Positions 1 through 6,311 of a DNA stretch of 64,000 nucleotides are shown here, piece after piece (position 1 is the first letter of the stretch; each line of letters begins with the position of its first letter). Below the pieces are notes generated by a model that was not told where the DNA came from, did no database searches, and saw only the letters and a program-made list of their open reading frames with translations. Source of the DNA: GCA-2718035 sp964435285 (GTDB taxonomy: Bacteria > Bacteroidota > Bacteroidia > Flavobacteriales > TMED113); assembly GCA_964435285.1 (NCBI GenBank), contig CAYSYA010000001.1, positions 1 to 64,000 on the forward strand, written 5' to 3'. Made by a program: the position numbers and the translations under genes.

Positions 1-2
1 AA

Positions 3-44
3 TCCAATCAATTTATGATTGATGATTTAATTAGCTGTGAATAA
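3..44 (+). CDS. C-terminal tail of a gene entering from outside the window (partial)
   Basis: The frame starting at base 3 reads SNQFMIDDLISCE and stops with TAA at 42-44. That stop lies inside the start of the repeated hairpin (41-76), exactly as the stop of the gene ending at 4749 lies in the third hairpin copy. This shared arrangement is the main reason to think it is the end of a real gene. It is too short to classify and could be chance. Confidence 0.3.
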   Translation, partial: SNQFMIDDLISCE

Positions 45-76
45 AAAACCCACCATTAAAGTGGGCTTTAGTTAAT
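41..76 (-). terminator. Repeated hairpin, copy 1 (terminator-like)
   Basis: CCCAC at 49-53 pairs with GTGGG at 61-65 around a 7-base loop. Read on the minus strand the stem is followed by a T-rich run (48-41), the form of an intrinsic terminator. On the plus strand the following run is CTTTAGTT, which is weaker. The same hairpin recurs at 1011-1045 and 4745-4779, where it follows a tRNA-Asn gene or its remnant. No tRNA remnant is visible beside this copy. Confidence 0.6.
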
Positions 77-142
77 ATTCCAGAGCATTGTAACGCTATT
101 ACAGATCCTAACAAAGATTATGTATTCCACTTCCTTAATTAA
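77..142 (+). pseudogene. Possible 3' remnant of a coding gene after hairpin copy 1
   Basis: Immediately after the repeated hairpin the frame at 77 reads IPEHCNAITDPNKDYVFHFLN and stops at 140-142. There is no start codon; the frame runs back into the hairpin repeat. The composition looks protein-like and the stop overlaps the start of the shared leader, so this may be a gene tail whose front was lost when the repeat was placed here. The length is short enough for chance. Confidence 0.25.
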
Positions 143-175
143 ACCACTATATTTGTCTAACTAAATACTATCACT
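141..175 (+). promoter_or_regulatory. Shared promoter-leader, copy A
   Basis: Contains the Bacteroidota -7 type element TATATTTG at 148-155, with the ATG 20 bases further on. No clear -33 TTG is seen (TTC at the expected spacing). Including the signal-peptide codons, 141-207 matches 2301-2367 with four differences in 67 bases. The same core precedes genes at 2200 (minus), 2336 and 3793, and an orphan copy is at 1178-1221. Confidence 0.65.
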
Positions 176-994
176 ATGAAGAAGTTTCTACTATTATTAA
201 TTATTCCATTTTTAAGTTTTTCACAGAACAAAAGCCAATTCATTGCCGATTGTGTAAAATCTATTAAAGATAGAGATGTTTGTAATTGTATGGTTAATAG
301 CATGTTCGAAAATTTTTCTGCGCAAGAAATTAGTAAACTTCACAAACTAGATCAAGAAGAAACAAATAGGCTCACTTGGGAAAAGATATTTCGAGATTCA
401 TTCGAAGACTCTAATTTTCACACCAGTAATGAGTTACAATTTCCTTGTGCTAATGAATTAATGAATTATTTTGCTAATAACACCAAACTAAATTCAATTG
501 TTGGCAAGGAATATAAAGACTTGGGTGATTATTACATAGTTGATAGAAGCTCTAAAACAAGGGGTTTGAAATTTAAAATTAAAAAACCTTTTAAATACGA
601 AGCTGAAGAGGCACAAGTTCCAACTACTATTGTAAAATTTGTTCCACCAAACTGGGAAATGGGGAATGAGTTAGTCACATTTGATGTAGCTTTATATGAT
701 TATGAACAATTTCAAATGAATGATTTTAGAGGAATAAGTAAGCGAGAGTGGAAAGAATTATGTAGCACTTATGGAGAAAAGTATTTTGAAGTAAATGGTT
801 TATTTGGATGGACGCAATTTCTAAAGGCAGATGATGCAGGTTTAAGTGACTATACAGGATCTGTTTTAGCTACTTTTTTATTTCTCGATGAATATATCAT
901 AGCTATTAGATCAACTAATATAAACCAACTCCATACAGAAATACAAAAAAGAGTTTATTATAATATGTGTAAGACTATCGAATTTTTAAATTAA
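176..994 (+). CDS. Secreted protein of unknown function
   Basis: 272 residues starting with a clear signal peptide (MKKFLLLLIIPFLSFSQ, cleavage expected near residue 17). The exported part begins with a cysteine-containing helical section (residues about 25-45, including C26, C36 and C38) followed by a mixed region with no family I recognise. The leader and signal-peptide codons are nearly identical to those of the MORN gene at 2336 although the mature proteins are unrelated, which suggests the front of the gene is a reused module. It lies between hairpin copies 1 and 2 and is probably transcribed alone from leader copy A. The periplasm or cell surface is the likely location. Confidence 0.75.
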   Translation: MKKFLLLLIIPFLSFSQNKSQFIADCVKSIKDRDVCNCMVNSMFENFSAQEISKLHKLDQEETNRLTWEKIFRDSFEDSNFHTSNELQFPCANELMNYFANNTKLNSIVGKEYKDLGDYYIVDRSSKTRGLKFKIKKPFKYEAEEAQVPTTIVKFVPPNWEMGNELVTFDVALYDYEQFQMNDFRGISKREWKELCSTYGEKYFEVNGLFGWTQFLKADDAGLSDYTGSVLATFLFLDEYIIAIRSTNINQLHTEIQKRVYYNMCKTIEFLN

Positions 995-1010
995 TATATA
1001 CACCATCTAT

Positions 1011-1081
1011 AATAAAAAACCCACCAATTAAGGTGGGCTTTAGTTAATGTGACGTGTAGCGGTTTCGCCTGCTCCCCCTCT
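1011..1081. repeat. Direct repeat of the tRNA-Asn 3' end plus terminator (left copy)
   Basis: These 71 bases match 4745-4815 with a single difference (T at 1029, G at 4763). The block contains the hairpin (CCCACC 1020-1025, GGTGGG 1032-1037), the spacer, and the last 10 bases of the tRNA-Asn gene (the discriminator, the acceptor strand and two bases beyond). After 1081 the similarity ends, so no tRNA can fold here. The pattern is what integration or unequal exchange at a tRNA 3' end leaves behind. Confidence 0.8.
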
Positions 1082-1178
1082 CGTCCTCAGTTCGAACCAT
1101 TTAGAAGAATCTTATTCATTTCATATGTTGTATGAAGAGGTATTAAAAGATATAAAACAACCTAAGTTGCATCAGTAA
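1053..1178 (+). pseudogene. Possible 3' remnant of a coding gene after hairpin copy 2
   Basis: An open frame without start codon runs from 1053 to the TAA at 1176-1178. The part outside the repeat (from 1083) reads VLSSNHLEESYSFHML and continues YEEVLKDIKQPKLHQ, which looks like a real protein end. The front is replaced by the tRNA-end duplicate. I do not recognise the family. A chance frame of about 30 codons in AT-rich DNA cannot be excluded. Confidence 0.3.
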
Positions 1179-1221
1179 TAGGTTTGGATATTCCTACACT
1201 AACCTAAAACCACTATATTTG
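1178..1221 (+). repeat. Shared promoter-leader, copy C (orphan)
   Basis: 1178-1220 matches 2272-2314 with three differences in 43 bases, and TATATTTG is at 1214-1221. After that the sequence diverges (GAAGCATGCAGAAG), and no signal-peptide gene follows. It looks like the leftover promoter of a lost gene. It could still start a transcript running antisense into the gene at 1298-2200. Confidence 0.55.
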
Positions 1222-1297
1222 AAGCATGCAGAAGTATTTTATTTTATAAGATAATTATATATATATTTTAAAAGTTTCACGGATTATATGATCAAGT

Positions 1298-2200
1298 TCA
1301 CAACTTATCCAAATCTTCTTTTGAGCGCTCTAATCCATCTTTACCAAATCCATATATAGGGCCGTCATTATTCGATTCTAATCTTGCAATATTTCCTTTA
1401 GAACTTGGTGGCCCATCATTAATAAAACATTTTGTTTCTGATAATATTTCTTGATCATTCTTATACCTCCCTTTAGACTTTGGATGACCATTTTCATAAA
1501 ATGTTTTAAAAGGTCCGTCTTTTTTGTCATTTTTAAAAAACTCTTCTCCTTTTATATTACCACTTTCATAATAGTATTTATGAAATCCATTTTTCACACC
1601 CTTCTTAATTTCACATTGACTTTTAATTTCTCCGTTCATGAAAAACTGTTTTAATAAACCGTCTATTATTCCATCTTTTAAGGTTGCCTCCCCTTTTAAT
1701 TCGCCGCTTGCGTAATAGTTTTTATGTAAGCCGTTAGGTGTGCCATTTTTCCATTCCGTTTTTTCTACTATGTTACCAAAGTCATCGTATGTTGTAACTA
1801 ATCCGTGTATTTTTCCATCTACAATTGTTAATTTGCTCAAAATTAAACCAGAATTATCTTGTTCCTCACATATTCCAGTAAATAGCTCCCCCTTAAAATA
1901 ATAAGCCTGATCTATCTGCTTTAAATCAGTTAGATTTACTCTAGATTCATCGGTTACTTCCACAGTACTGTTTTCTATATTTTCCCTTTGTATTGTTTTT
2001 AAGGCTTCTTGTGTTGCCGAATTTATTTCTTTACTGATTATTTCATCTTCAAATTCATTAAGAGGGGTCTTTGACATTTCCATGAGTCTTTGTGCTACTA
2101 TTTTAGAACAAGGAGTACAACAAAGAGCTCCTGGTTTAATTGAAACGCCACATTCTGAACATTTATTTTTATTGCTTTTAAAAAAATCAAATATTCCCAT
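1298..2200 (-). CDS. Zinc-ribbon protein with YwqK-type MORN-variant repeats
   Basis: 300 residues, no signal peptide. The N-terminus carries a short cysteine cluster (C14, C17, C27, C28, C31) typical of a zinc ribbon. Residues about 120-250 hold at least five repeats of the MORN-variant type found in YwqK-family proteins, recognisable by YYxSGxLKGE, NGxxxGxxKxYYE and FYENGHPKSKG motifs. YwqK of Bacillus is annotated as an antitoxin, but similar repeat proteins are abundant in Bacteroidota without a toxin partner, and none is seen here. It is cytoplasmic by appearance. It starts from a minus-strand copy of the same leader used by its secreted neighbours. Confidence 0.75.
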   Translation of the reverse strand: MGIFDFFKSNKNKCSECGVSIKPGALCCTPCSKIVAQRLMEMSKTPLNEFEDEIISKEINSATQEALKTIQRENIENSTVEVTDESRVNLTDLKQIDQAYYFKGELFTGICEEQDNSGLILSKLTIVDGKIHGLVTTYDDFGNIVEKTEWKNGTPNGLHKNYYASGELKGEATLKDGIIDGLLKQFFMNGEIKSQCEIKKGVKNGFHKYYYESGNIKGEEFFKNDKKDGPFKTFYENGHPKSKGRYKNDQEILSETKCFINDGPPSSKGNIARLESNNDGPIYGFGKDGLERSKEDLDKL

Positions 2201-2235
2201 AATAATAGTATTTAATTATATAAATATAGTGGTTT
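2198..2235 (-). promoter_or_regulatory. Shared promoter-leader, copy D (minus strand)
   Basis: Read on the minus strand these 38 bases, including the ATG of the YwqK-type gene, match 2301-2338 with two differences. The -7 element is TATATTTA. With copy B it forms an inverted pair separated by about 65 bases, so two genes diverge from near-identical promoters. Confidence 0.65.
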
Positions 2236-2271
2236 AAGTTTTTATTATGATTGATGTTCAAGGGTTTGCGA

Positions 2272-2335
2272 ATAGATTTAGATATTACTACACTAACCTA
2301 AAACCACTATATTTATATAATTAAATACTATCACT
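2272..2335 (+). promoter_or_regulatory. Shared promoter-leader, copy B
   Basis: TATATTTA at 2308-2315, ATG at 2336. The upstream half (2272-2314) is shared with orphan copy C, the downstream half (2301-2367) with copy A, so this is the most complete version of the module. TTA occupies the place expected for the -33 TTG. Confidence 0.65.
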
Positions 2336-3016
2336 ATGAAGAAGTTTATACTATTATTAATTATTCCTTTTTTTGGATTTGGTCAAGACCAATGTGTTAA
2401 AGGAGATTGTCACAACGGATTTGGATATATTATTAAATCGTTTGGAGAATATGAGGGCGAGTTTAAAGATGGTAATTTTCATGGTGAGGGAATATTAATA
2501 TTAAAAGCAGGATTTAAATACGTAGGAGGATTCAAGAACAATCTATTTCATGGAAAAGGAACTTATACCTGGTCTAATGGAGATAAATATATAGGAGATT
2601 TTAATAATGGCAAGAAAACTGGAAAAGGAACTTATATTATTGAGAAGGAGGGAAGAGAAGGGGGGGAATATATAGGGGTATATGAAGGATACTTTAAAGA
2701 TGGGCTCGCTGAAGGACAGGGAACATGGACTTGGCCTAATGGGGATAAATATGTTGGGTCATTTTTATTTCAGTATAGACACGGGAAAGGAATATATACG
2801 TGGGCTAATGGTAATAAATATGAAGGAAACTTTGCATCTGGATTCCCTGACGGAGAAGGGCAATTAAGATGGAATAATAAAACCATTGAGGGAAATTGGA
2901 CAGACGTAGGGAATTTTCTTGCTGTAGATGGTGAAATAATTGCTCACATTGTTGATGGTGATGGATTATGGAAAATAAAAGTTAAAGATGGCCCTCGTTC
3001 AATTAAAGTTGAATAA
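2336..3016 (+). CDS. Secreted MORN-repeat protein
   Basis: 226 residues with a signal peptide (MKKFILLLIIPFFGFGQ). Residues about 35-180 contain six classical MORN repeats, for example GEYEGEFKDGNFHGEG, GDKYIGDFNNGKKTGKG and GNKYEGNFASGFPDGEG. MORN repeats form an elongated beta-sheet and are usually binding or scaffolding units; the target here cannot be told. The C-terminal 45 residues are unrelated to MORN. The gene shares leader and signal codons with the gene at 176 and is followed after 9 bases by the lipoprotein gene at 3026, so the two are probably co-transcribed. Confidence 0.8.
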   Translation: MKKFILLLIIPFFGFGQDQCVKGDCHNGFGYIIKSFGEYEGEFKDGNFHGEGILILKAGFKYVGGFKNNLFHGKGTYTWSNGDKYIGDFNNGKKTGKGTYIIEKEGREGGEYIGVYEGYFKDGLAEGQGTWTWPNGDKYVGSFLFQYRHGKGIYTWANGNKYEGNFASGFPDGEGQLRWNNKTIEGNWTDVGNFLAVDGEIIAHIVDGDGLWKIKVKDGPRSIKVE

Positions 3017-3025
3017 ACTTATAAT

Positions 3026-3742
3026 ATGAAAAAACTACTAATTCTTTTTATAATTCTTTTTCTTTTTTCTTGTTCGCAAAAAAATAATATTTTGGAAAAC
3101 TTAAACCTATTTGCTCCTTCTTTAGACTCTCAGTTATATTCAGACTGTGAAAATTTTAATATTCCAAATCATTTTGGTGTTCAAATTTGTTCTGAGGAAT
3201 CCACTACAGACACAATTATCCATTTATCTAAAATTGATAATCGATTTCAAATTCAATTAAATATTGAGTGGGAATTTAAAAATATAAGAGATAATGGATT
3301 AAAATATATAAATATTGTTAAGGGTGAAAAATTATTAAAAAAGATTAATCTTGATTCATATATTCAGGAAGGACCAACTGAAGAAACTTACCACGTCCCT
3401 GGGCCAAGTTTACTTTGTAACAAGATTGATTTTATGGACATTAATCTAGATTCATATTTAGATATTAGAATTTTATCTAAAAGTGGAAACTCAAATAGTT
3501 TTTATAGTTTTTGGGTATATAACCCTGTAGAAGAAGTATTTCATTATTGGAATGAGTCACCTATTAATTTAGTAAACTTCAATTGTAAAGATCAGATGAT
3601 TTATTCTGTTGATTTTCACACTGCAGACTACACACTGTTTACTGCATATAAAATTGATTCTGCTAAGCAACTTGAAAAATATGCAGAACAAGAAGTTGTA
3701 AAGTGGGGGGAAGATAAAATAAAATGGAAATTGATAAATTAG
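3026..3742 (+). CDS. Lipoprotein of unknown function
   Basis: 238 residues. The N-terminus is a lipoprotein signal ending at FSC with the lipidated cysteine at position 16. The motif FMDINLDSYLDIRI followed by a stretch about fitting NSFYSFWVYNP resembles the aspartate-rich loops of FG-GAP/XAC2610-like domains, which may bind calcium. No catalytic motif is seen. It follows the MORN gene closely and has no leader copy of its own, so it is likely the second gene of that unit. Confidence 0.7.
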   Translation: MKKLLILFIILFLFSCSQKNNILENLNLFAPSLDSQLYSDCENFNIPNHFGVQICSEESTTDTIIHLSKIDNRFQIQLNIEWEFKNIRDNGLKYINIVKGEKLLKKINLDSYIQEGPTEETYHVPGPSLLCNKIDFMDINLDSYLDIRILSKSGNSNSFYSFWVYNPVEEVFHYWNESPINLVNFNCKDQMIYSVDFHTADYTLFTAYKIDSAKQLEKYAEQEVVKWGEDKIKWKLIN

Positions 3743-3746
3743 AACG

Positions 3747-3791
3747 ATGAAAAAATTATTACTCCTACTTATTAAACCACTATATTTATAA
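3747..3791 (+). pseudogene. 14-codon signal-peptide start left at a gene seam
   Basis: ATG at 3747 opens MKKLLLLLIKPLYL and stops at 3789-3791. The first nine codons look like the start of the signal peptides of the neighbours, then the frame runs straight into leader copy E and ends. I read it as the head of a lost gene, cut where the leader was joined. An alternative is a tiny upstream reading frame with no product. Confidence 0.35.
3774..3790 (+). promoter_or_regulatory. Shared promoter-leader, copy E (shortened)
   Basis: Seventeen bases identical to the start of copy B, with TATATTTA at 3781-3788. Only four bases separate the element from the GTG start at 3793, against 20 in copies A and B. 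If the promoter works, the message would be nearly leaderless; otherwise the gene depends on transcription from upstream. Confidence 0.45.
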
Positions 3792-3792
3792 T

Positions 3793-4749
3793 GTGAAAAG
3801 AGAAATCTTAATTTCAGTAATTACAATTTTAACTTTTATTTTAAATGCCAAATCACAAGACACCCTTGTGTCAGCTTTTTTTGGACTCGATAATGGACTA
3901 CCAAGTCTATTGTGTAATCAACTGGGAAGCCAGTTAGATGGTATGCCTGTTAATTTTAAATTTCCATTAGATGCATCCAGTTTATCGGAAACTGATTTTG
4001 AAGTTTTAGATGGCCTTGGAAATATACATATCCCTATTTGTGCTTTTTTGGCCCCAGCTAATGAAAACGGAGAAAATCGAACTGTACTTCTGTTAGGTGA
4101 ATTTGGTACCGCTGTTACCAATCCACCTGTTGAAGTTAGAGTTGTAGGGGATTTATTTACAACTAATACTTTATCCGGAGAGTCCGCTTGTTCAGGGATT
4201 ATAAACCTAAACGGAACCACTACCACGAATATTATTCCGCTTAATGATGGGCCAAGTTTATTTTTTGCACAAAGAATTGATGGCAATCTGAATGAATGTA
4301 ATTCAGGAACACAAACGATTCAAGTTGCTTGGAATGGTGGCATTACACCATATATAAGTGGTGATGCCGAATCTGACTTATTTCAGTACTATATTGGCTA
4401 TTCTGACAGTTATGGAGTTCTAATACCGCATGTACCTATTTCGATAGCAGATATAAATGACAACGACAACTTTCACCAACTTTGTTTTTCTACAAGTGAT
4501 GAAATTGTTAAAATTTCAATGATGGCTAACACGGTCGAAGACCCAAACCAAGACCCAAATTTATACAGCGAAATTGATGTTAGTTCCTGTACTCTTTTGA
4601 CAAATATTGAACTGTTAACACCAACATCAAAAAGAGAATTAATAAAAAAAATCAACATTATAGGACAAGAAAATACAACAATTAAAAATCAACCAATGAT
4701 AGAAATCTATGATGATGGTAGTGTTGAAAAGAAATATGTTATAGAATAA
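3793..4749 (+). CDS. Secreted surface protein with a T9SS-like C-terminal tail
   Basis: 318 residues from a GTG start; no upstream in-frame ATG is usable. Signal peptide at residues 1-22 (ends NAKSQ). The body is a beta-rich region without a family I can name. The last about 40 residues (KKINIIGQE, then PMIEIYDDGSVEKKYVIE) resemble the short C-terminal tails of Bacteroidota proteins handled by the type IX secretion system, which suggests export to the cell surface; this is inference. The stop codon lies within the third hairpin copy, directly before the tRNA-Asn gene. Confidence 0.65.
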   Translation: MKREILISVITILTFILNAKSQDTLVSAFFGLDNGLPSLLCNQLGSQLDGMPVNFKFPLDASSLSETDFEVLDGLGNIHIPICAFLAPANENGENRTVLLLGEFGTAVTNPPVEVRVVGDLFTTNTLSGESACSGIINLNGTTTTNIIPLNDGPSLFFAQRIDGNLNECNSGTQTIQVAWNGGITPYISGDAESDLFQYYIGYSDSYGVLIPHVPISIADINDNDNFHQLCFSTSDEIVKISMMANTVEDPNQDPNLYSEIDVSSCTLLTNIELLTPTSKRELIKKINIIGQENTTIKNQPMIEIYDDGSVEKKYVIE

Positions 4750-4779
4750 AAAACCCACCAATGAAGGTGGGCTTTAGTT
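4745..4779 (-). terminator. Intrinsic terminator of tRNA-Asn, shared with the plus-strand gene
   Basis: CCCACC at 4754-4759 pairs with GGTGGG at 4766-4771 around a six-base loop. On the minus strand it is followed by a run of T residues (4753-4748), a strong intrinsic terminator 35 bases beyond the tRNA. For the plus-strand gene ending at 4749 it could act as a weaker terminator (CTTTAGTT). Confidence 0.75.
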
Positions 4780-4815
4780 AATGTGACGTGTAGCGGTTTC
4801 GCCTGCTCCCCCTCT
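4745..4815. repeat. Direct repeat of the tRNA-Asn 3' end plus terminator (right copy)
   Basis: Partner of 1011-1081 (one difference in 71 bases). Here the repeat is continuous with an intact tRNA-Asn gene, so this is the original-type copy and the left one the duplicate. The 3.7 kb between the copies carries the accessory genes. Confidence 0.8.
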
Positions 4816-4879
4816 TGGGCTCGAACCAAGGACCCTCTGATTAACAGTCAGATGCTCTAACCAACTGAGCTAAGGAGGA
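4806..4879 (-). tRNA. tRNA-Asn (GTT)
   Basis: A 74-base cloverleaf on the minus strand. The acceptor TCCTCCT pairs with AGGGGGA (one T-G pair), the anticodon stem is TCTGA/TCAGA with loop CTGTTAA giving anticodon GTT, and the T arm is CTTGG TTCGAGC CCAAG. The discriminator is G and CCA is not encoded. Its 3' end is duplicated at 1072-1081. A promoter lies just upstream at 4891-4921. Confidence 0.93.
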
Positions 4880-4890
4880 ATAATGAGTCA

Positions 4891-4921
4891 CAAATATATA
4901 GTCTATTAACGAATTAAACAA
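4891..4921 (-). promoter_or_regulatory. Promoter of tRNA-Asn
   Basis: On the minus strand TTG (4921-4919) is followed after exactly 20 bases by TATATTTG (4898-4891), the -33/-7 pair known for Bacteroidota. Transcription would start a few bases before the tRNA at 4879. Confidence 0.65.
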
Positions 4922-4929
4922 TATCTTTG
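4922..4929 (+). promoter_or_regulatory. Probable -7 element for the PfkB-family kinase gene
   Basis: TATCTTTG fits TAnnTTTG and lies 16 bases before the ATG at 4946. No clear -33 TTG is present. Confidence 0.45.
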
Positions 4930-4945
4930 CGAAAATTAAAGAACA

Positions 4946-5839
4946 ATGAGTTTATTAGTTGTGGGTACAGTAGCATTCGATTCTATCGAAACTCCTTTTG
5001 GAAAGAAAGAAAAAATTTTAGGAGGAGCGGCAACATACACATGTTTTACTTCTTCATATTTTACAAATTCAAATATTGTTTCAATTGTCGGTTATGATTT
5101 TCCAAAAAAACATGAAGAAAAGTTTATAAATCACAATATAGATTTAGTCGGTTTAGAACGCCATAAAGAAATAAAAACTTTTTTTTGGTCAGGAAAATAT
5201 AGAGATAATATGAATATTAGAGATACAATTGACACTCAGTTAAATGTTTTAGAAGTATTCAACCCTATTATTCCTGACATACATAAAAATGCTAATTATG
5301 TTATGTTGGGAAATGTAATTCCCTCTGTTCAATTAAAAGTTTTAGAACAATTAGAAAACTCCAATGCTTTAGTAGCGATGGATACAATGAATTTATGGAT
5401 TGAAAATGCATATGATGATTTAATTAAAGTAATTAAGAAGGTTGATATTTTAATGATAAATGACCAGGAAATTCAACAATTACAAAATATAGGTAACATA
5501 GAAAAAGCGGTAGAGAAAACTTTTTTATTAGGTCCATCTTACATAATTGTAAAGTTAGGAAGCGAGGGGTCAATTCTTTTCTCTAAAAAAGAAAAGTTTT
5601 CATGTGAAGCGGTTAGGATTAATAAAGTTGTTGATCCAACCGGAGCAGGAGATTCTTTCGCAGGTGGATTCATGGGATATTTATGCTCAACTCAAGAAAA
5701 CTCATTTGAAAACATGAAAAAAGCAATACAATGGGGAACAGTAATGGCTTCTTTTTGCGTTCAGGGATTTGGGACAGAAACTATTTTAAATTTAAAAAAA
5801 GAGGATTACTATAGTCGATTTAAAGGTAATTTTAGCTAA
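4946..5839 (+). CDS. PfkB-family carbohydrate kinase
   Basis: 297 residues, the usual size for ribokinase/PfkB proteins. The N-terminal glycine motif (KILGGAATYT, residues about 28-37) and the C-terminal active-site motif DPTGAGDSFAGGFMGYL, with the catalytic aspartate in GAGD, are intact. These enzymes transfer phosphate from ATP to a sugar, nucleoside or related alcohol; the substrate cannot be told. In Bacteroidota a gene of this type is commonly found near purine synthesis genes and rnhA, as here with purN and rnhA. Its end overlaps the convergent rnhA by 8 bases. Confidence 0.85.
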   Translation: MSLLVVGTVAFDSIETPFGKKEKILGGAATYTCFTSSYFTNSNIVSIVGYDFPKKHEEKFINHNIDLVGLERHKEIKTFFWSGKYRDNMNIRDTIDTQLNVLEVFNPIIPDIHKNANYVMLGNVIPSVQLKVLEQLENSNALVAMDTMNLWIENAYDDLIKVIKKVDILMINDQEIQQLQNIGNIEKAVEKTFLLGPSYIIVKLGSEGSILFSKKEKFSCEAVRINKVVDPTGAGDSFAGGFMGYLCSTQENSFENMKKAIQWGTVMASFCVQGFGTETILNLKKEDYYSRFKGNFS

Positions 5840-6311
5840 ATAAACTTGGAGGTTCTTTTTGGCTATTTTCAAAATACTCATCAACCTCCAATTCTTCATG
5901 TATTGAGGCATTAACTGCAAGTTCATCACACCTCTCGTTTTCAATATGTCCACTATGACCAGGAACCCAAACAAATTTAATTTTATATTTATGATATTCT
6001 TTTAAAAATCGTTTCCATAAATCAGGGTTTTTCTTCTTTTTAAAACCCTTTCTTTGCCAATTAAACACCCATCCTTTTGTAACTGCATCAATTACATATT
6101 TTGAATCGCTTGTTATAATAATTTCTTCGTCTGTATTTTCGAGTTTTTCTAAAGCAACTATCACGGCCAATAATTCCATTCTATTATTTGTAGTTAAACG
6201 GTAGCCATTAGAAATTTCTAAGTAATTATCCTTATTTTTCATAACAATTCCATATCCCCCTTTTCCAGGATTTCCCTTTGCAGAACCATCGGTGTATATT
6301 TCAATTGCCAT
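5832..6311 (-). CDS. rnhA: Ribonuclease HI
   Basis: 159 residues, full length for bacterial RNase HI, which cuts the RNA strand of RNA-DNA hybrids. The four acidic active-site positions are visible: D in YTDGSAKGNPG (residue 7), E in NNRMELLA, D in TSDSKYV and D in ERCDELA, plus the flexible histidine loop VPGHSGH. It lies downstream of purN with an 11-base overlap, so both are likely on one transcript. The end overlaps the convergent kinase gene. Confidence 0.95.
   Translation of the reverse strand: MAIEIYTDGSAKGNPGKGGYGIVMKNKDNYLEISNGYRLTTNNRMELLAVIVALEKLENTDEEIIITSDSKYVIDAVTKGWVFNWQRKGFKKKKNPDLWKRFLKEYHKYKIKFVWVPGHSGHIENERCDELAVNASIHEELEVDEYFENSQKEPPSLFS

Larger units (their letters stand above)
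995..1297. other. 303-base gap: tRNA-end duplicate, gene tail and orphan leader
   Basis: In order this gap holds the second hairpin copy with a duplicate of the tRNA-Asn 3' end (1011-1081), a protein-like tail frame ending at 1178, and an orphan copy of the shared promoter-leader (1178-1221) that no longer precedes a start codon. The last 75 bases are AT-rich and lie just beyond the stop of the minus-strand gene at 1298. No intact gene is seen. Confidence 0.6.

Noticed and set aside
1082..1100. TTCGAACC at 1091-1098, similar to a tRNA T loop, suggested a second tRNA beside the left repeat
   Set aside because: No matching T stem, anticodon arm or 5' acceptor strand can be found; only the last 10 bases of the tRNA-Asn end are shared with the real gene.
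1298..3016. A toxin-antitoxin or polymorphic toxin immunity system based on the YwqK-type and MORN genes
   Set aside because: No toxin-domain gene, RHS repeat or secretion-linked toxin is present in or near the block, so the name of the repeat family alone does not support it.
3918..4286. A 122-codon open frame on the minus strand within the T9SS-like gene
   Set aside because: It lies entirely inside a plausible secreted protein gene, has no signal, leader or family resemblance, and looks like a frame shadow.
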